Shown here piece after piece: positions 32,713 through 41,895 of a stretch of DNA of 45,821 nt. Below the pieces are notes generated by a model that was given only the letters and a program-made list of their open reading frames with translations, searched no databases and was not told the origin of the DNA. The stretch covers positions 1-45,821 of the forward strand of contig CAZAFL010000026.1 of assembly GCA_964484465.1 (NCBI GenBank), in the 5' to 3' direction. The DNA is from CAZAFL01 sp964484465. GTDB lineage: Bacteria; Bacteroidota; Ignavibacteria; UBA10030; SZUA-254. The first letter of the stretch is position 1; each line of letters starts with the position of its first letter. A program made the translations under genes and the position numbers.

Positions 32713-33852
32713 TTGGCCAGTCTCTATCTTCATATTCCATTTTGCGAGCATAAGTGCATTTATTGTGATTTCTATTCCATCGAAAATCTCCAGCCGATGG
32801 AACGTTTTGTCCAGGCGTTAAAAGAAGAGATCAGGAAATATGGCTCATACGCAATTGCGGAAACCGTTGAGACGATTTTTTTTGGAGGAGGGACGCCTTC
32901 ACTCCTGCCTGTGACCGACCTTAGGAGTATTCTGACTGAGCTTCGCGAGACATTTCGAGTTATTCCGGATGCGGAGATATCGCTCGAAGCAAATCCGGGT
33001 ACCGTTAATGCGAAAAAGTTGAAGGAATTTCGTTCGGCAGGGATCAACAGATTGAGTTTTGGTGTCCAGTCGTTTCTTGCGGATGATTTGAAATTCCTGA
33101 CGAGGATTCACTCCGCAGATGAAGCAAAAAATGTAGTCCGCCTCGCTCAGGATATCGGATTTGACAACATCAATATCGACCTGATGTTCTCATTACCAAA
33201 CCAGACGATGCAAAAGTGGGAGAAAAATCTCCGCCAGGCGGTCGAGTTGAGGACGCAGCATATTTCTGCATACAGCCTTATTGTTGAAGAAGGAACACCA
33301 CTTGCAAGGATGGTACGGGCGAAGCAGGTTTCTCCGCTTCCCACTGAGACCGAGGCCTCGATGTACGAATTTACGATGGAGTATCTCGCGTCTCATGGTT
33401 TTTATCAGTACGAGGTGTCGAACTTTGCGAAACCCGGATTCCGGTGCCGGCATAACAATAACTACTGGATGCATGCAAATTATCTTGGCTTCGGTCCCTC
33501 CGCGCATTCGTTCTGGTTGAACCGAAGGTGGTGGAATATTTCGAATGTGACAACGTACATTGAAAGAATTTCTCGGGGAAGTCTGCCTCTTGCTGATGAA
33601 GAATTGCTGCAGCCGGTTCAATTGGCGGATGAAGCTGTCATGCTCGGGCTTCGGAGCGAAGGCATCAATCTCCGGCGCCTGAAAGAACAGTTAGGGGTTG
33701 ATATATTACAAGCTGGACGAGAAGAGATCAATCGGCTGGTGAATGAAAAGCTTGCCATTTTTGAAGAGCCCACGCTACGCTTATCGTCAAAGGGAATGTT
33801 GGTCTGTGACGAAATCAGCCAGGTGCTGCTCTCCCGCGTAAGTGCCGCGTAG
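32713..33852 (+). CDS. hemW: Haem chaperone HemW, radical SAM family
   Basis: HemW binds haem and helps insert it into membrane cytochromes; older annotations call it oxygen-independent coproporphyrinogen oxidase. The 379-residue protein has the cluster motif CEHKCIYC (Cys11, Cys15, Cys18), GGGTPS, EANPGTV, RLSFGVQSF and the HemW-type segment CRHNNNYWMHANYLGFGPSAHSF. The three cysteines without the extra HemN Cys, and the length, favour HemW. The start is TTG at 32713, because it gives MASLYLHIPFC and no ATG or GTG is available; no strong ribosome site is seen. Confidence 0.92.
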   Translation: MASLYLHIPFCEHKCIYCDFYSIENLQPMERFVQALKEEIRKYGSYAIAETVETIFFGGGTPSLLPVTDLRSILTELRETFRVIPDAEISLEANPGTVNAKKLKEFRSAGINRLSFGVQSFLADDLKFLTRIHSADEAKNVVRLAQDIGFDNINIDLMFSLPNQTMQKWEKNLRQAVELRTQHISAYSLIVEEGTPLARMVRAKQVSPLPTETEASMYEFTMEYLASHGFYQYEVSNFAKPGFRCRHNNNYWMHANYLGFGPSAHSFWLNRRWWNISNVTTYIERISRGSLPLADEELLQPVQLADEAVMLGLRSEGINLRRLKEQLGVDILQAGREEINRLVNEKLAIFEEPTLRLSSKGMLVCDEISQVLLSRVSAA

Positions 33853-33859
33853 TACCTTT

Positions 33860-33890
33860 TTGCGATTGTTTTCAGATTCTTCTATATTAA
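33860..33890 (+). promoter_or_regulatory. Promoter for the DUF2723/glycan cluster
   Basis: TTG at 33860-33862, 20 bases, then TATATTAA at 33883-33890, the same form as the def promoter. The expected start is near 33896, about 42 nt before the ATG at 33938, which has GAGG upstream. All genes to 42930 could be read from it. Confidence 0.5.
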
Positions 33891-33937
33891 TCTCCGTTGT
33901 GTTGATAACCCCGGTTTGATTATTTTTTGAGGATTTA

Positions 33938-36751
33938 ATGATTGACAAGATGATGAACCGCGTAGTTGCCGTCGGAGTGTTTCTTGTCACCGCGTTTGTT
34001 TATCTCAAGACGTTGTCGGTGACGGTTGTGTTCTGGGATGTCGGCGAGTTTTGTGCCGCGTCACGGTTACTGCAGGTTCCGCATCCTCCGGGAGCGCCGT
34101 TGTTCGTCCTCGTCGCCCGGATTGTTTCGCTCATCCCCTTTCTGCCCGATATCGCGGCGCGTATGCATGCCGTTTCTGCTATCGGCAGTGCGCTCGGCGT
34201 CATGTTCCTTTATCTCGCCGCGGTAAAATTGATTTCGAGATTTCGACCGATAACAACATCATTTGACCGTGTTATCGTGTTCGGTTCGTCTGCAATCGGT
34301 GCCCTGGCACTCGCTTTCAGTACGACCTACTGGGATAATTCTATTGAAGCGGAAGTGTACGGCCTGGCAATGTTTTTCGTTTCCATCTGTCTTTGGCTTG
34401 CCCTGCGGTGGTGGGAACGCGCAGACGAACCACGTAACGAACGATATTTTCTCCTCATCGCATACCTTCTCGGACTTTCAACAGGCGTTCATATACTTGC
34501 CCTTCTACAGGTAATACCGATCCTGATGATATACTATTTCCGTCATTACGAATTTAACCGGAAAAGCTTTCTTAAATTTTCCGCGGTAGCGCTGGCGATT
34601 TTTTTTGTGATTTACCCCGGCATCGTTCAATTCCTTCCTTCATTGCTTGACGGCGATTTCAAAGGGTTTAAAAGTGATGTTCTCCCATTTGTTCCTCTGG
34701 CCCTCGTAATCGTTGCCCTGTACGGTGTGTACAGGACTATCCGGACAAAACACAAAATGCTCCATCTTGCCTGCTTTTCATTTTTGTTTATCGTTCTCGG
34801 GTATTCCACGTACAGCGTTGTTCTGATACGGTCGAATGTTACAAACCTTGCCATGAAGGAGAACGAACCGAAAGATCTTGCCAGTTTAACAGCGTACATT
34901 ACGCGCGAACAGTACGGCGATGTTCCGTTGCTGAAAGGGGAGAGCTGGGACAACGACCTTCAAGGCTATCGTGAAAAATGGTTTCCCCGCCGGCCATCAC
35001 ACGAAGCTATGCACGAGGCGACGCGCGTGAATTATACCAGCGATTGGGATTTCTTCTGGCGGTACCAGATAAGTCATATGTATATTCGTTACCTCTTGTG
35101 GAATTTTTCTGGAGCCGAGGGAGATTGGGCGGATGCACGGGCGAATATATTTCCGCTTAATCCTATCGGAAACATTGTGATGAAATTTCTTTTCAAAACC
35201 AGTCCTTTTGGAGGTGAAGCCAGAGATTCGACGTTCTTAATTCCTGTCCTGTTAGTATTATTTGGTTTCTTCTATCATTTCAACAAGGATTGGAAAATGG
35301 GGTTTGTTCTTCTGACGATGTTTACCATTATGGGAGTTGTTTTGGATTTATACCAGAATCAGCAGGATCCACAACCGCGCGAACGTGATTATTTTTACGT
35401 GGGGGCGTATTATGCTATGGCAATCTGGATTGCGGTAGGCCTGACCGGTATTATCAGTGTTATTCGTAAATATTTACATCAGGAGAGCCTGTTCAAAACG
35501 GCCGCTTCTGGTGTTCTTGCAGTTGCGGCATTCACTGTCCCTGTGAACCTTGCACGCATCAACTGGTTTGAACATGACCGGAGTCAGAATTATAGTGCAT
35601 GGGATTATTCCTACAACCTTCTTCAAAGTTGTGAACCGAACGCCATCCTGTTCACCAATGGCGATAATGATACCTTCCCTCTCTGGTACCTTCAGGATGT
35701 TGAAAGAGTCCGGCGGGATATTCGCATTGTTAATTTAAGCCTTGTTAATACCTCATGGTACATCCATCAGCTGAAAAACGAAATGCCGTATGGCACGCAG
35801 AAAGTCCCAATCTCGTTGACGGATGACCAGATTGCTCATATCGGCCCGGTGAGATGGACAACACGACAGGTCGATTTGCTTGTGCCGCGCGATGTGCTCC
35901 ATCGTTATAACGTTGTCGATTCGACAATACAACGAACAGGCAAAATCACGTATACCATTAAGGCTACTCCATGGCAGGAAAATATCTCTATCCTGCGTGT
36001 TCAGGATATGATGGTGAGGGATATTATCATGACGAATAAATGGGAGCGACCGATTTATTTTGCCGTTACTGTTTCACCGGATGCGAAAATCGGGCTCGAC
36101 AATTATATGAAGATGCAGGGACTCGCCTGGAAGCTTGTTCCGGCAAAGTTCGATTCGCCGGAGGGTGCTCTCGATAAAGAGGTTATGGAAGCAAATGTTC
36201 TTGCAAAAAATATCACCCCGTCAACAGGACCTCAACATGGTTATATCTACCGTAACCTGAATAACCCGCACGTCTACTACGATGAGAATGTTCAACGACT
36301 TGTGATGAATTACCGTGCCGGGTTCATGCGGCTGGCGTTCAACGAGCTGAGGGCAAATAACAAGGAAAAAGCGAAACAGATCATGCAGCAGCTTGAAGCT
36401 ACTGTCCCCTTAAATGTTGTTCCCATTCGGGACTGGGTGTTTACCGCGCGGATGATGAATATTTTTCTCCAGCTTGCCGATTCCACGGATTTCAAGAAAT
36501 ACTCCGATGTGGTTGAACGAACCTGCTTGGATATCATCAATTCGAACAATGCGGATGTTTCATCCGAGGATAATCCGTACATTTATCTCCTGAGTATCTA
36601 TGACGCCAGGAAGGATTACCAATCGGCAATCGACCTCCTCAATCGTCTTTCTGGATATTATCCGGACGACAAGAGTATCAAGAGCCGTATTCAGTTCTAT
36701 CAAAATCAACTCAAAGGGGGTGCCATTGCCGATACGGCCACATCACGCTGA
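33938..36751 (+). CDS. DUF2723 membrane protein (PMT-like glycosyltransferase)
   Basis: This is a 937-residue protein. It has about a dozen transmembrane helices in the first 550 residues and a soluble C-terminal part (about 570-937) that ends in helical repeats. The family mark VVFWDVGEFCAASRLLQV followed by HPPGAPLFVLVARI near residue 35 is that of DUF2723. The acidic Asp/Glu in the first periplasmic loop resembles protein O-mannosyltransferases of the GT-C fold. It may transfer a lipid-linked sugar to exported proteins or glycans. It heads a run of glycosyltransferase and flippase genes, which supports a sugar-transfer role, but the acceptor is unknown. Confidence 0.85.
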   Translation: MIDKMMNRVVAVGVFLVTAFVYLKTLSVTVVFWDVGEFCAASRLLQVPHPPGAPLFVLVARIVSLIPFLPDIAARMHAVSAIGSALGVMFLYLAAVKLISRFRPITTSFDRVIVFGSSAIGALALAFSTTYWDNSIEAEVYGLAMFFVSICLWLALRWWERADEPRNERYFLLIAYLLGLSTGVHILALLQVIPILMIYYFRHYEFNRKSFLKFSAVALAIFFVIYPGIVQFLPSLLDGDFKGFKSDVLPFVPLALVIVALYGVYRTIRTKHKMLHLACFSFLFIVLGYSTYSVVLIRSNVTNLAMKENEPKDLASLTAYITREQYGDVPLLKGESWDNDLQGYREKWFPRRPSHEAMHEATRVNYTSDWDFFWRYQISHMYIRYLLWNFSGAEGDWADARANIFPLNPIGNIVMKFLFKTSPFGGEARDSTFLIPVLLVLFGFFYHFNKDWKMGFVLLTMFTIMGVVLDLYQNQQDPQPRERDYFYVGAYYAMAIWIAVGLTGIISVIRKYLHQESLFKTAASGVLAVAAFTVPVNLARINWFEHDRSQNYSAWDYSYNLLQSCEPNAILFTNGDNDTFPLWYLQDVERVRRDIRIVNLSLVNTSWYIHQLKNEMPYGTQKVPISLTDDQIAHIGPVRWTTRQVDLLVPRDVLHRYNVVDSTIQRTGKITYTIKATPWQENISILRVQDMMVRDIIMTNKWERPIYFAVTVSPDAKIGLDNYMKMQGLAWKLVPAKFDSPEGALDKEVMEANVLAKNITPSTGPQHGYIYRNLNNPHVYYDENVQRLVMNYRAGFMRLAFNELRANNKEKAKQIMQQLEATVPLNVVPIRDWVFTARMMNIFLQLADSTDFKKYSDVVERTCLDIINSNNADVSSEDNPYIYLLSIYDARKDYQSAIDLLNRLSGYYPDDKSIKSRIQFYQNQLKGGAIADTATSR

Positions 36752-36860
36752 GGGGCAGAAAACGCCGAGACATTTCTCATTCATCCATCATCACAGGGCT
36801 TGTGTTGAGATATCCGGGAACATGTTCTCCGCAACCGAAGGAAGATAACCGAACCCGGTT

Positions 36861-37940
36861 ATGAAAATACTTATCATTGCGCTATCAGGGATCGGCGATG
36901 CCCTGATGTTTTCACCAGCGCTTCATCTTCTCCGGAAAAAGTTTCCTGAAGCGCAAATCGACCTTCTTGCTATGTTCAAGGGCGTCGAGGAGATTTACCT
37001 GCGGAACCGGGATATCTCGTCTGTTCATTATTCGAATCTTCTTACTGCCAACCCATTGTCCAACTTTTCGGATGTCCTGAAACTCCGGCGCACCCATTAT
37101 GATGTATCGATCAATGTATACCCCGCAAACCGATGGCCCTACAACATCATAAGCCTGCTGGTTGGCGCGAAACGCCGGTTGGGTCATGATTACAATCATG
37201 CCAACACCCGCTCGCTGAATTTCCTCAACAACATGCGCGTGCAGGAGGATGACCGAAAGCACAATGTCGAAGAAAATCTCCGTCTCGTAGAGTTACTCGG
37301 AGTTACCGTTGAACAGCCACTGCCGCCGCTGCAGCTTGTCGTCGATGAACATGATGAACTGCGCGCTGACGAATGGCTGAAAGCGAATAAGATTTCCGAG
37401 AACTCGCTCATCGTCGGTTTTCATGCCGGCTCATCTCTCTTAAAGAATCATGCTCGCCGGAGATGGGTTCCGGAAAAATTTGCCCGGCTAGGTTTGATGC
37501 TGAAAGAGCAATATAACGCAACTATTTTACTGTTCGGCGGTCCTGAAGAGTATGAACTCAATACGAACATCAACCGGTTGATGAACGGAAAAGCGACGAT
37601 CGTGAATGTTCCGACGTTAATGACCGGCGTGGCGGTGATGAAAAAGTGTTCGGTATTTGTCGTAAACGATTCCGGGCTGATGCATATTGCCGCCGGGTTA
37701 CAGCTCCCGGTTGTGACGATCTTCGCGTACACGAATCCAAATTATGTGTATCCATGGCACACGAAATATATCATGGTACGGCGGGAATTGGAATGCAGCC
37801 CCTGCTTTTACTATTCTCCACGGCCCGCGATTTGCCAATGGAAGGAAGATACATTCCGCTGTATTACGCATATCGAGGTTGACGAGGTGTTTGCCGCCGT
37901 TGGAAAGATTATTCAGGAATCAATGCCTGTTCATTCATAA
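36861..37940 (+). CDS. Glycosyltransferase family 9 (heptosyltransferase-like)
   Basis: This 359-residue GT-B enzyme is of family 9, related to ADP-heptose:LPS heptosyltransferases. The N-terminus ILIIALSGIGDALMFSPAL is typical. The middle HAGSSLLKNHARRRWVPEKFARL and the donor-site block VVNDSGLMHIAAGLQLPVVTIF complete the family marks. A Cys-rich stretch (CSPCFYY, then CQWKEDTFRC) lies near the C-terminus, as in several family members. It lies 109 bases after the DUF2723 gene and joins directly to the following glycosyltransferase. Confidence 0.9.
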   Translation: MKILIIALSGIGDALMFSPALHLLRKKFPEAQIDLLAMFKGVEEIYLRNRDISSVHYSNLLTANPLSNFSDVLKLRRTHYDVSINVYPANRWPYNIISLLVGAKRRLGHDYNHANTRSLNFLNNMRVQEDDRKHNVEENLRLVELLGVTVEQPLPPLQLVVDEHDELRADEWLKANKISENSLIVGFHAGSSLLKNHARRRWVPEKFARLGLMLKEQYNATILLFGGPEEYELNTNINRLMNGKATIVNVPTLMTGVAVMKKCSVFVVNDSGLMHIAAGLQLPVVTIFAYTNPNYVYPWHTKYIMVRRELECSPCFYYSPRPAICQWKEDTFRCITHIEVDEVFAAVGKIIQESMPVHS

Positions 37941-38929
37941 CATATCTGAATACGCGCCCTTCCATATTTTTCTTTTCGGCATTTCACACGCCCTTTATCC
38001 AGGACGACCTGGATGTTCTTGAAAAGCATTTCACTGTTCGGCACCGGTTTGGTGGCGGACTAATCAGCATTTGGAAAATTATTAGCGGGGTCATTCGTTC
38101 AGACCTGGTGTTCTTCTGGTTTGCATCGGTGTATGCATTTATCGGCGTTGTGGTTGGAAAGATGATAGGTGTGAATTCAGTTATCGTTGTTGCCGGAGTC
38201 GATGTTGCAAAGGAGCGGGACCTCGATTACGGTATCTGGCTGAGTCCGTGGAGAGCACCGCTCGTTCGGTATGCTCTTCGAAATGCTGCTCGTGTGCTCG
38301 TTGTCGATCCATCATTGAAGGAACGGGCAATCCGGCTCGCAGAGTATGACGGCAAAAATATTCTCTATATCCCGACAGGATATGATTGTCATGCCTGGAA
38401 ACCGATTGAGGAAAAAGAACGTGTTGTGCTCACCGTTGCTGTTGCCAGAGATAAGCGGACCTTTCTGAGGAAGGGTATTGATGTCCTTAGTGCCGCTGCA
38501 AAAGGGCTGCCTGATGTTCAGTTTATTGTTGTGGGGGTTGATCCTAAACTTAGCACAGAGGAGAAACCCCCATCCAACATGTCCTTTCATCCGGCGGTCC
38601 GAAGGGAGGAATTGCTTCCATTTTACCGTCAGGCAAAAGTGTTTTGTCAGCCGTCGAGATTTGAAGGTTTGCCGAACACGCTATGCGAAGCAATGATGTG
38701 TGAATGTGTTCCCGTTGCAACTGAGGTCGGCGGCAATCCCACTGCCGTCGGCGATGCGGGGATTCTTATTCCTCCAAATGATCCCGAATCCTTGCGCACT
38801 GCATTACTGAAAGCCATGAACATGCCTGAAAGCGTAGGAGCAAAGGCGCGTGCGCGTATAGTCTCTTTATTTCCTAAAGAGAAAAGGGAGCATGAACTCA
38901 TCCGGTTGATTGAAAGTCTCATTGCATGA
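37937..38929 (+). CDS. Glycosyltransferase family 4 with non-standard start codon
   Basis: This is a GT-B glycosyltransferase of about 330 residues. The C-terminal donor domain is clear (PSRFEGLPNTLCEAMMCECVP with the E-x7-E pattern, then VGGNPTAVGDAGILIP). The first standard start in frame is GTG at 38108, but the upstream frame is open and encodes a proper acceptor domain start (FFFSAFHTPF, then IQDDLDVLEKHF). No ATG, GTG or TTG lies before it. The best guess is ATA at 37937, which overlaps the GT9 stop as ATAA, exactly where ATGA overlaps occur elsewhere in this operon. CTG at 37946 is the alternative. A G-to-A change or base-call error at 37939 would explain it. Confidence 0.75.
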   Translation: MTYLNTRPSIFFFSAFHTPFIQDDLDVLEKHFTVRHRFGGGLISIWKIISGVIRSDLVFFWFASVYAFIGVVVGKMIGVNSVIVVAGVDVAKERDLDYGIWLSPWRAPLVRYALRNAARVLVVDPSLKERAIRLAEYDGKNILYIPTGYDCHAWKPIEEKERVVLTVAVARDKRTFLRKGIDVLSAAAKGLPDVQFIVVGVDPKLSTEEKPPSNMSFHPAVRREELLPFYRQAKVFCQPSRFEGLPNTLCEAMMCECVPVATEVGGNPTAVGDAGILIPPNDPESLRTALLKAMNMPESVGAKARARIVSLFPKEKREHELIRLIESLIA

Positions 38930-40320
38930 GACAATTGTCAAGAAATTTTCTCTCAATTATTGTCAGTGATATTCTCCGCAGGCTGTTGGGGTTTCTTGCC
39001 ATTGCCTATCTTGCCCGGACAATCGGCACCGCGGGTTTTGGTTTGGTAAGTATTGGGTTCACTGTGCTTTCCTATGCTTTAATTGTAAGCTCGGCTGGAC
39101 TTACAACTTTTGGTATTCGGGAGATTGCACAAGGCGGAGGTAAAGAGTCGGTCAACACGATTACAGGGTTTCGAATGATGGCGGGGGTTTTTGTCTACAC
39201 GATTGTGGTGATTGTCGTAAAGCTTGTCGTTGCCGACGAGCTCACGGCGAGGTTCATTGTGTTCCTATGTTTTTCCCTCATCGCGAATGCTGTTCTCCTC
39301 GACTGGTACTTTTTGGGAAAGGAGAGGATGGCGGTTGTAGGATTAAGCAGGATTCTTTCGGCTTCAGTATATCTTCTTGTACTTATAATTTTCGTCCATT
39401 CCGGACAGGATATTATCTGGGTAGCGATTGGGGCAGTTACTGGTGATTCTCTTGCGGCGATCATGCTAATGATTCTTCATAAACGCGAGAATGGAGACCT
39501 TCGTATGCAATTTGAACCTGGTGCGTTGAGGTCTCTTGCGGGAAAATCTCTGGTGCTCAGTGGCGGTAATATTCTTGCAAGCCTCACAGTGAATCTTCCG
39601 CCGCTCGTTCTCGGCATTATGCTGACGATTACTCAGGTTGGTGTGTACAGCGCGGCGAGCAAACTTGTCTTTTTTTTATTAATGCTCGACAGGGTCTCGA
39701 GTGTATTGCTGCTTCCTGCAGCCTCGCGCCTTCAAGCTGATTCACCCGAAAAATTATCAAACCGCCTGGGCATCGCCGTAAAATGGATCGTGGCAACGAC
39801 GTTACCACTCAGCATAGGAGGAACCCTGCTTGCCGGAAAACTCATCAGTATCGTGTTTGGCGTACAGTATGCAGATGCCGGTTCGATCTTTCAAGTACTT
39901 ATCTGGTATTTCTTTTTTACGATGCTCCATACGGTGTTTACATCCGGGTTGATAGCGATTGGCAAGGAAAAATTATACACGAAGACGATGGTAGTCAGCG
40001 TTCTGCTGTATTGTTGTTCAGTCGTAGTATGCACGAAATTATTCGGTACTATCGGCGCCGCTGCTGCAATGGCAGGCTCTGAAGCAGTCACATTACTTCT
40101 TATGTGGACTCAATTCCACAGATTTGTGAAGGTGGAAGGGAGCAGGTACATTCTCAGAACGCTGCCGGCAGCGGTTATCATGGGAGTTGTGGTGTACATG
40201 CTTCCCTCTGTGCACCTGATTGCTTCGATATCGACCGGGGGCATTGTCTATTGTGTCATGATGTTTGTTACGCGAGCGGTGAAAAAGTCCGATATCGAAG
40301 AATTATTGGACCGCGTCTGA
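38926..40320 (+). CDS. Oligosaccharide flippase (Wzx/RfbX-like)
   Basis: This 464-residue integral membrane protein has 12-14 predicted helices. It begins LSRNFLSIIVSDILRRLLGF with AIAYLARTIGTAGFGLVSIG, a typical start for polysaccharide biosynthesis flippases of the MOP superfamily. It probably turns lipid-linked oligosaccharide across the inner membrane. It overlaps the preceding glycosyltransferase by four bases (ATGA), and its stop overlaps the next start (TGATG), so the three are translationally coupled. No polymerase (Wzy) is recognisable next to it. Confidence 0.9.
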   Translation: MRQLSRNFLSIIVSDILRRLLGFLAIAYLARTIGTAGFGLVSIGFTVLSYALIVSSAGLTTFGIREIAQGGGKESVNTITGFRMMAGVFVYTIVVIVVKLVVADELTARFIVFLCFSLIANAVLLDWYFLGKERMAVVGLSRILSASVYLLVLIIFVHSGQDIIWVAIGAVTGDSLAAIMLMILHKRENGDLRMQFEPGALRSLAGKSLVLSGGNILASLTVNLPPLVLGIMLTITQVGVYSAASKLVFFLLMLDRVSSVLLLPAASRLQADSPEKLSNRLGIAVKWIVATTLPLSIGGTLLAGKLISIVFGVQYADAGSIFQVLIWYFFFTMLHTVFTSGLIAIGKEKLYTKTMVVSVLLYCCSVVVCTKLFGTIGAAAAMAGSEAVTLLLMWTQFHRFVKVEGSRYILRTLPAAVIMGVVVYMLPSVHLIASISTGGIVYCVMMFVTRAVKKSDIEELLDRV

Positions 40321-41894
40321 TGCATTTGAGGGTAGGTCTTATAGGTGATCATCCCGGATGGAAGCTTCTGCTCGATCAGGAAGGAGTTCCGTATTCTCTG
40401 AATGTTTCGAATATTACACCTGACCACTGGAGCGTTCTTATACTTGCGGGCAACATACCGCCTGAGACCCTTACCGGCACTCGTGAATTCCTTTACTCCG
40501 GTGGAGCTTTGATTTGTTCTGCTATCCACTACGACCAGATGTTCGGCAGTCGGTCGCAAACAAGGTTTCTAAAGTATATTGTGCCTGATGATAATTCCAT
40601 ATTTACCGGAATCGGTTCGATCGACATTCATCGAAAGTGTTCCATTATTCCGCAGGCAAATGAACTTCTGGACGAGAAGAATTGCCGGTCCGTTTACATT
40701 GGAGAAGTAGGTGGAGGGCACGTTGTTGTGCTTCCGTTCGATGCGGGAGATATGATGCTCGATCATCGTGTAGCACGGAAATCTTTCTATGGGAACATAC
40801 GTAGGCTTCCATTTGAAATTGTTTCTTTGGTGTCGAAAGGACGCATTCGTAAACTCGTCTCGCGCTCACTCGAAGTTTTGTATCACCGCAGGCGATTGCC
40901 TTATGTCCATCGTTGGTATTTTCCACGCAACGAGCTAAGCCTTTTTGTGTTGCGTATCGATACGGATTATGCAAGCCGGCAGGAAATAGCATCACTCCAT
41001 TCTTTCCTTTCTCATAATCAAACCGAACATCATCGGAAAGTAGTGCCAGCAACATGGTTTATCGATGTGCAAAGTCAGGAACAATGGCTGGATGATTTTC
41101 AGAAAATGGATGAAGATGAAGTCGGCGTTCATTGCTTTGATCATAAATTTTACAAAAACTATCAGGAAAGCCTTGACGACATTCAGCGGGCACTACATGT
41201 GTTCGCGAAAAGAAGTCTTCGGGTGAAGGGGTTCGCCTCAGCGTACGGACAATGGAACCCGGATACCGGGAAAGCAATTGGATCTTCCGGTTTTGAATAT
41301 TCATCTGAGTTTTCTTATGATTATGATGATTTTCCATCATATCCTGTTGTTGAAGGAATGAAATCTTCGGTGCTGCAGATTCCTGTCCACCCGGTAAGCA
41401 TCGGGACCTTGCGGCGGCTGGGGCTTACAATAGATGAGATTATAAAGTATTTTCATCATGTGATAGCATCGAAACTTAATGCCCGCGAGCCTATCGCCGT
41501 CTACCACCACCCGAGAGATGGTCATGAAGGTGCGCTCCAGGAAATGTTTACGATTGCGGAACAACATCATCTTCAAGCCGTGCGGATGACAGATTATGCA
41601 AATTGGTGGAAGGAACGGGCAGGGGGAGAGTGTGCGGTTGAAGCGGAAGGCTCGTCATTACAAGTAACTTCAAACGAAATATCACAAAATACCTGGATGC
41701 ATATTACCCGACATGACGGTTTAGAGGCATTCACACCGGTGCAGTCATTGGTTGACCTGAGCAGCCTTTCCTGGAAGCCGGTGCCGCAACAGGCGCCGTT
41801 GCCCGCAGATTACGCAAGGATGTATAAATTCAATCCGTGGGTCCCGATTATTCAAGCTGAAAATTTATTTTCCAAAATAGTTCACAGCCGATAA
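40320..41894 (+). CDS. Fusion of amidotransferase-like and NodB-like deacetylase domains
   Basis: This is a 524-residue cytoplasmic-looking protein without a signal sequence. Residues about 1-150 resemble a class I glutamine-amidotransferase-like fold (LILAGNIPPETLTG and FLYSGGALICSAIHY), but no catalytic Cys-His pair is clear. Residues about 200-445 look like a divergent polysaccharide deacetylase: RIDTDY (Asp214, Asp216), VGVHCFDHKFY (His271 and His275, as HxxxH) and a late HHPRDGH. These would be the metal-binding Asp-His-His triad of CE4 enzymes. It may deacetylate a sugar of the glycan made by this cluster. The ATG at 40320 overlaps the flippase stop. The combination is not one I recognise as a named family. 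Confidence 0.65.
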   Translation: MHLRVGLIGDHPGWKLLLDQEGVPYSLNVSNITPDHWSVLILAGNIPPETLTGTREFLYSGGALICSAIHYDQMFGSRSQTRFLKYIVPDDNSIFTGIGSIDIHRKCSIIPQANELLDEKNCRSVYIGEVGGGHVVVLPFDAGDMMLDHRVARKSFYGNIRRLPFEIVSLVSKGRIRKLVSRSLEVLYHRRRLPYVHRWYFPRNELSLFVLRIDTDYASRQEIASLHSFLSHNQTEHHRKVVPATWFIDVQSQEQWLDDFQKMDEDEVGVHCFDHKFYKNYQESLDDIQRALHVFAKRSLRVKGFASAYGQWNPDTGKAIGSSGFEYSSEFSYDYDDFPSYPVVEGMKSSVLQIPVHPVSIGTLRRLGLTIDEIIKYFHHVIASKLNAREPIAVYHHPRDGHEGALQEMFTIAEQHHLQAVRMTDYANWWKERAGGECAVEAEGSSLQVTSNEISQNTWMHITRHDGLEAFTPVQSLVDLSSLSWKPVPQQAPLPADYARMYKFNPWVPIIQAENLFSKIVHSR

Positions 41895-41895
41895 C

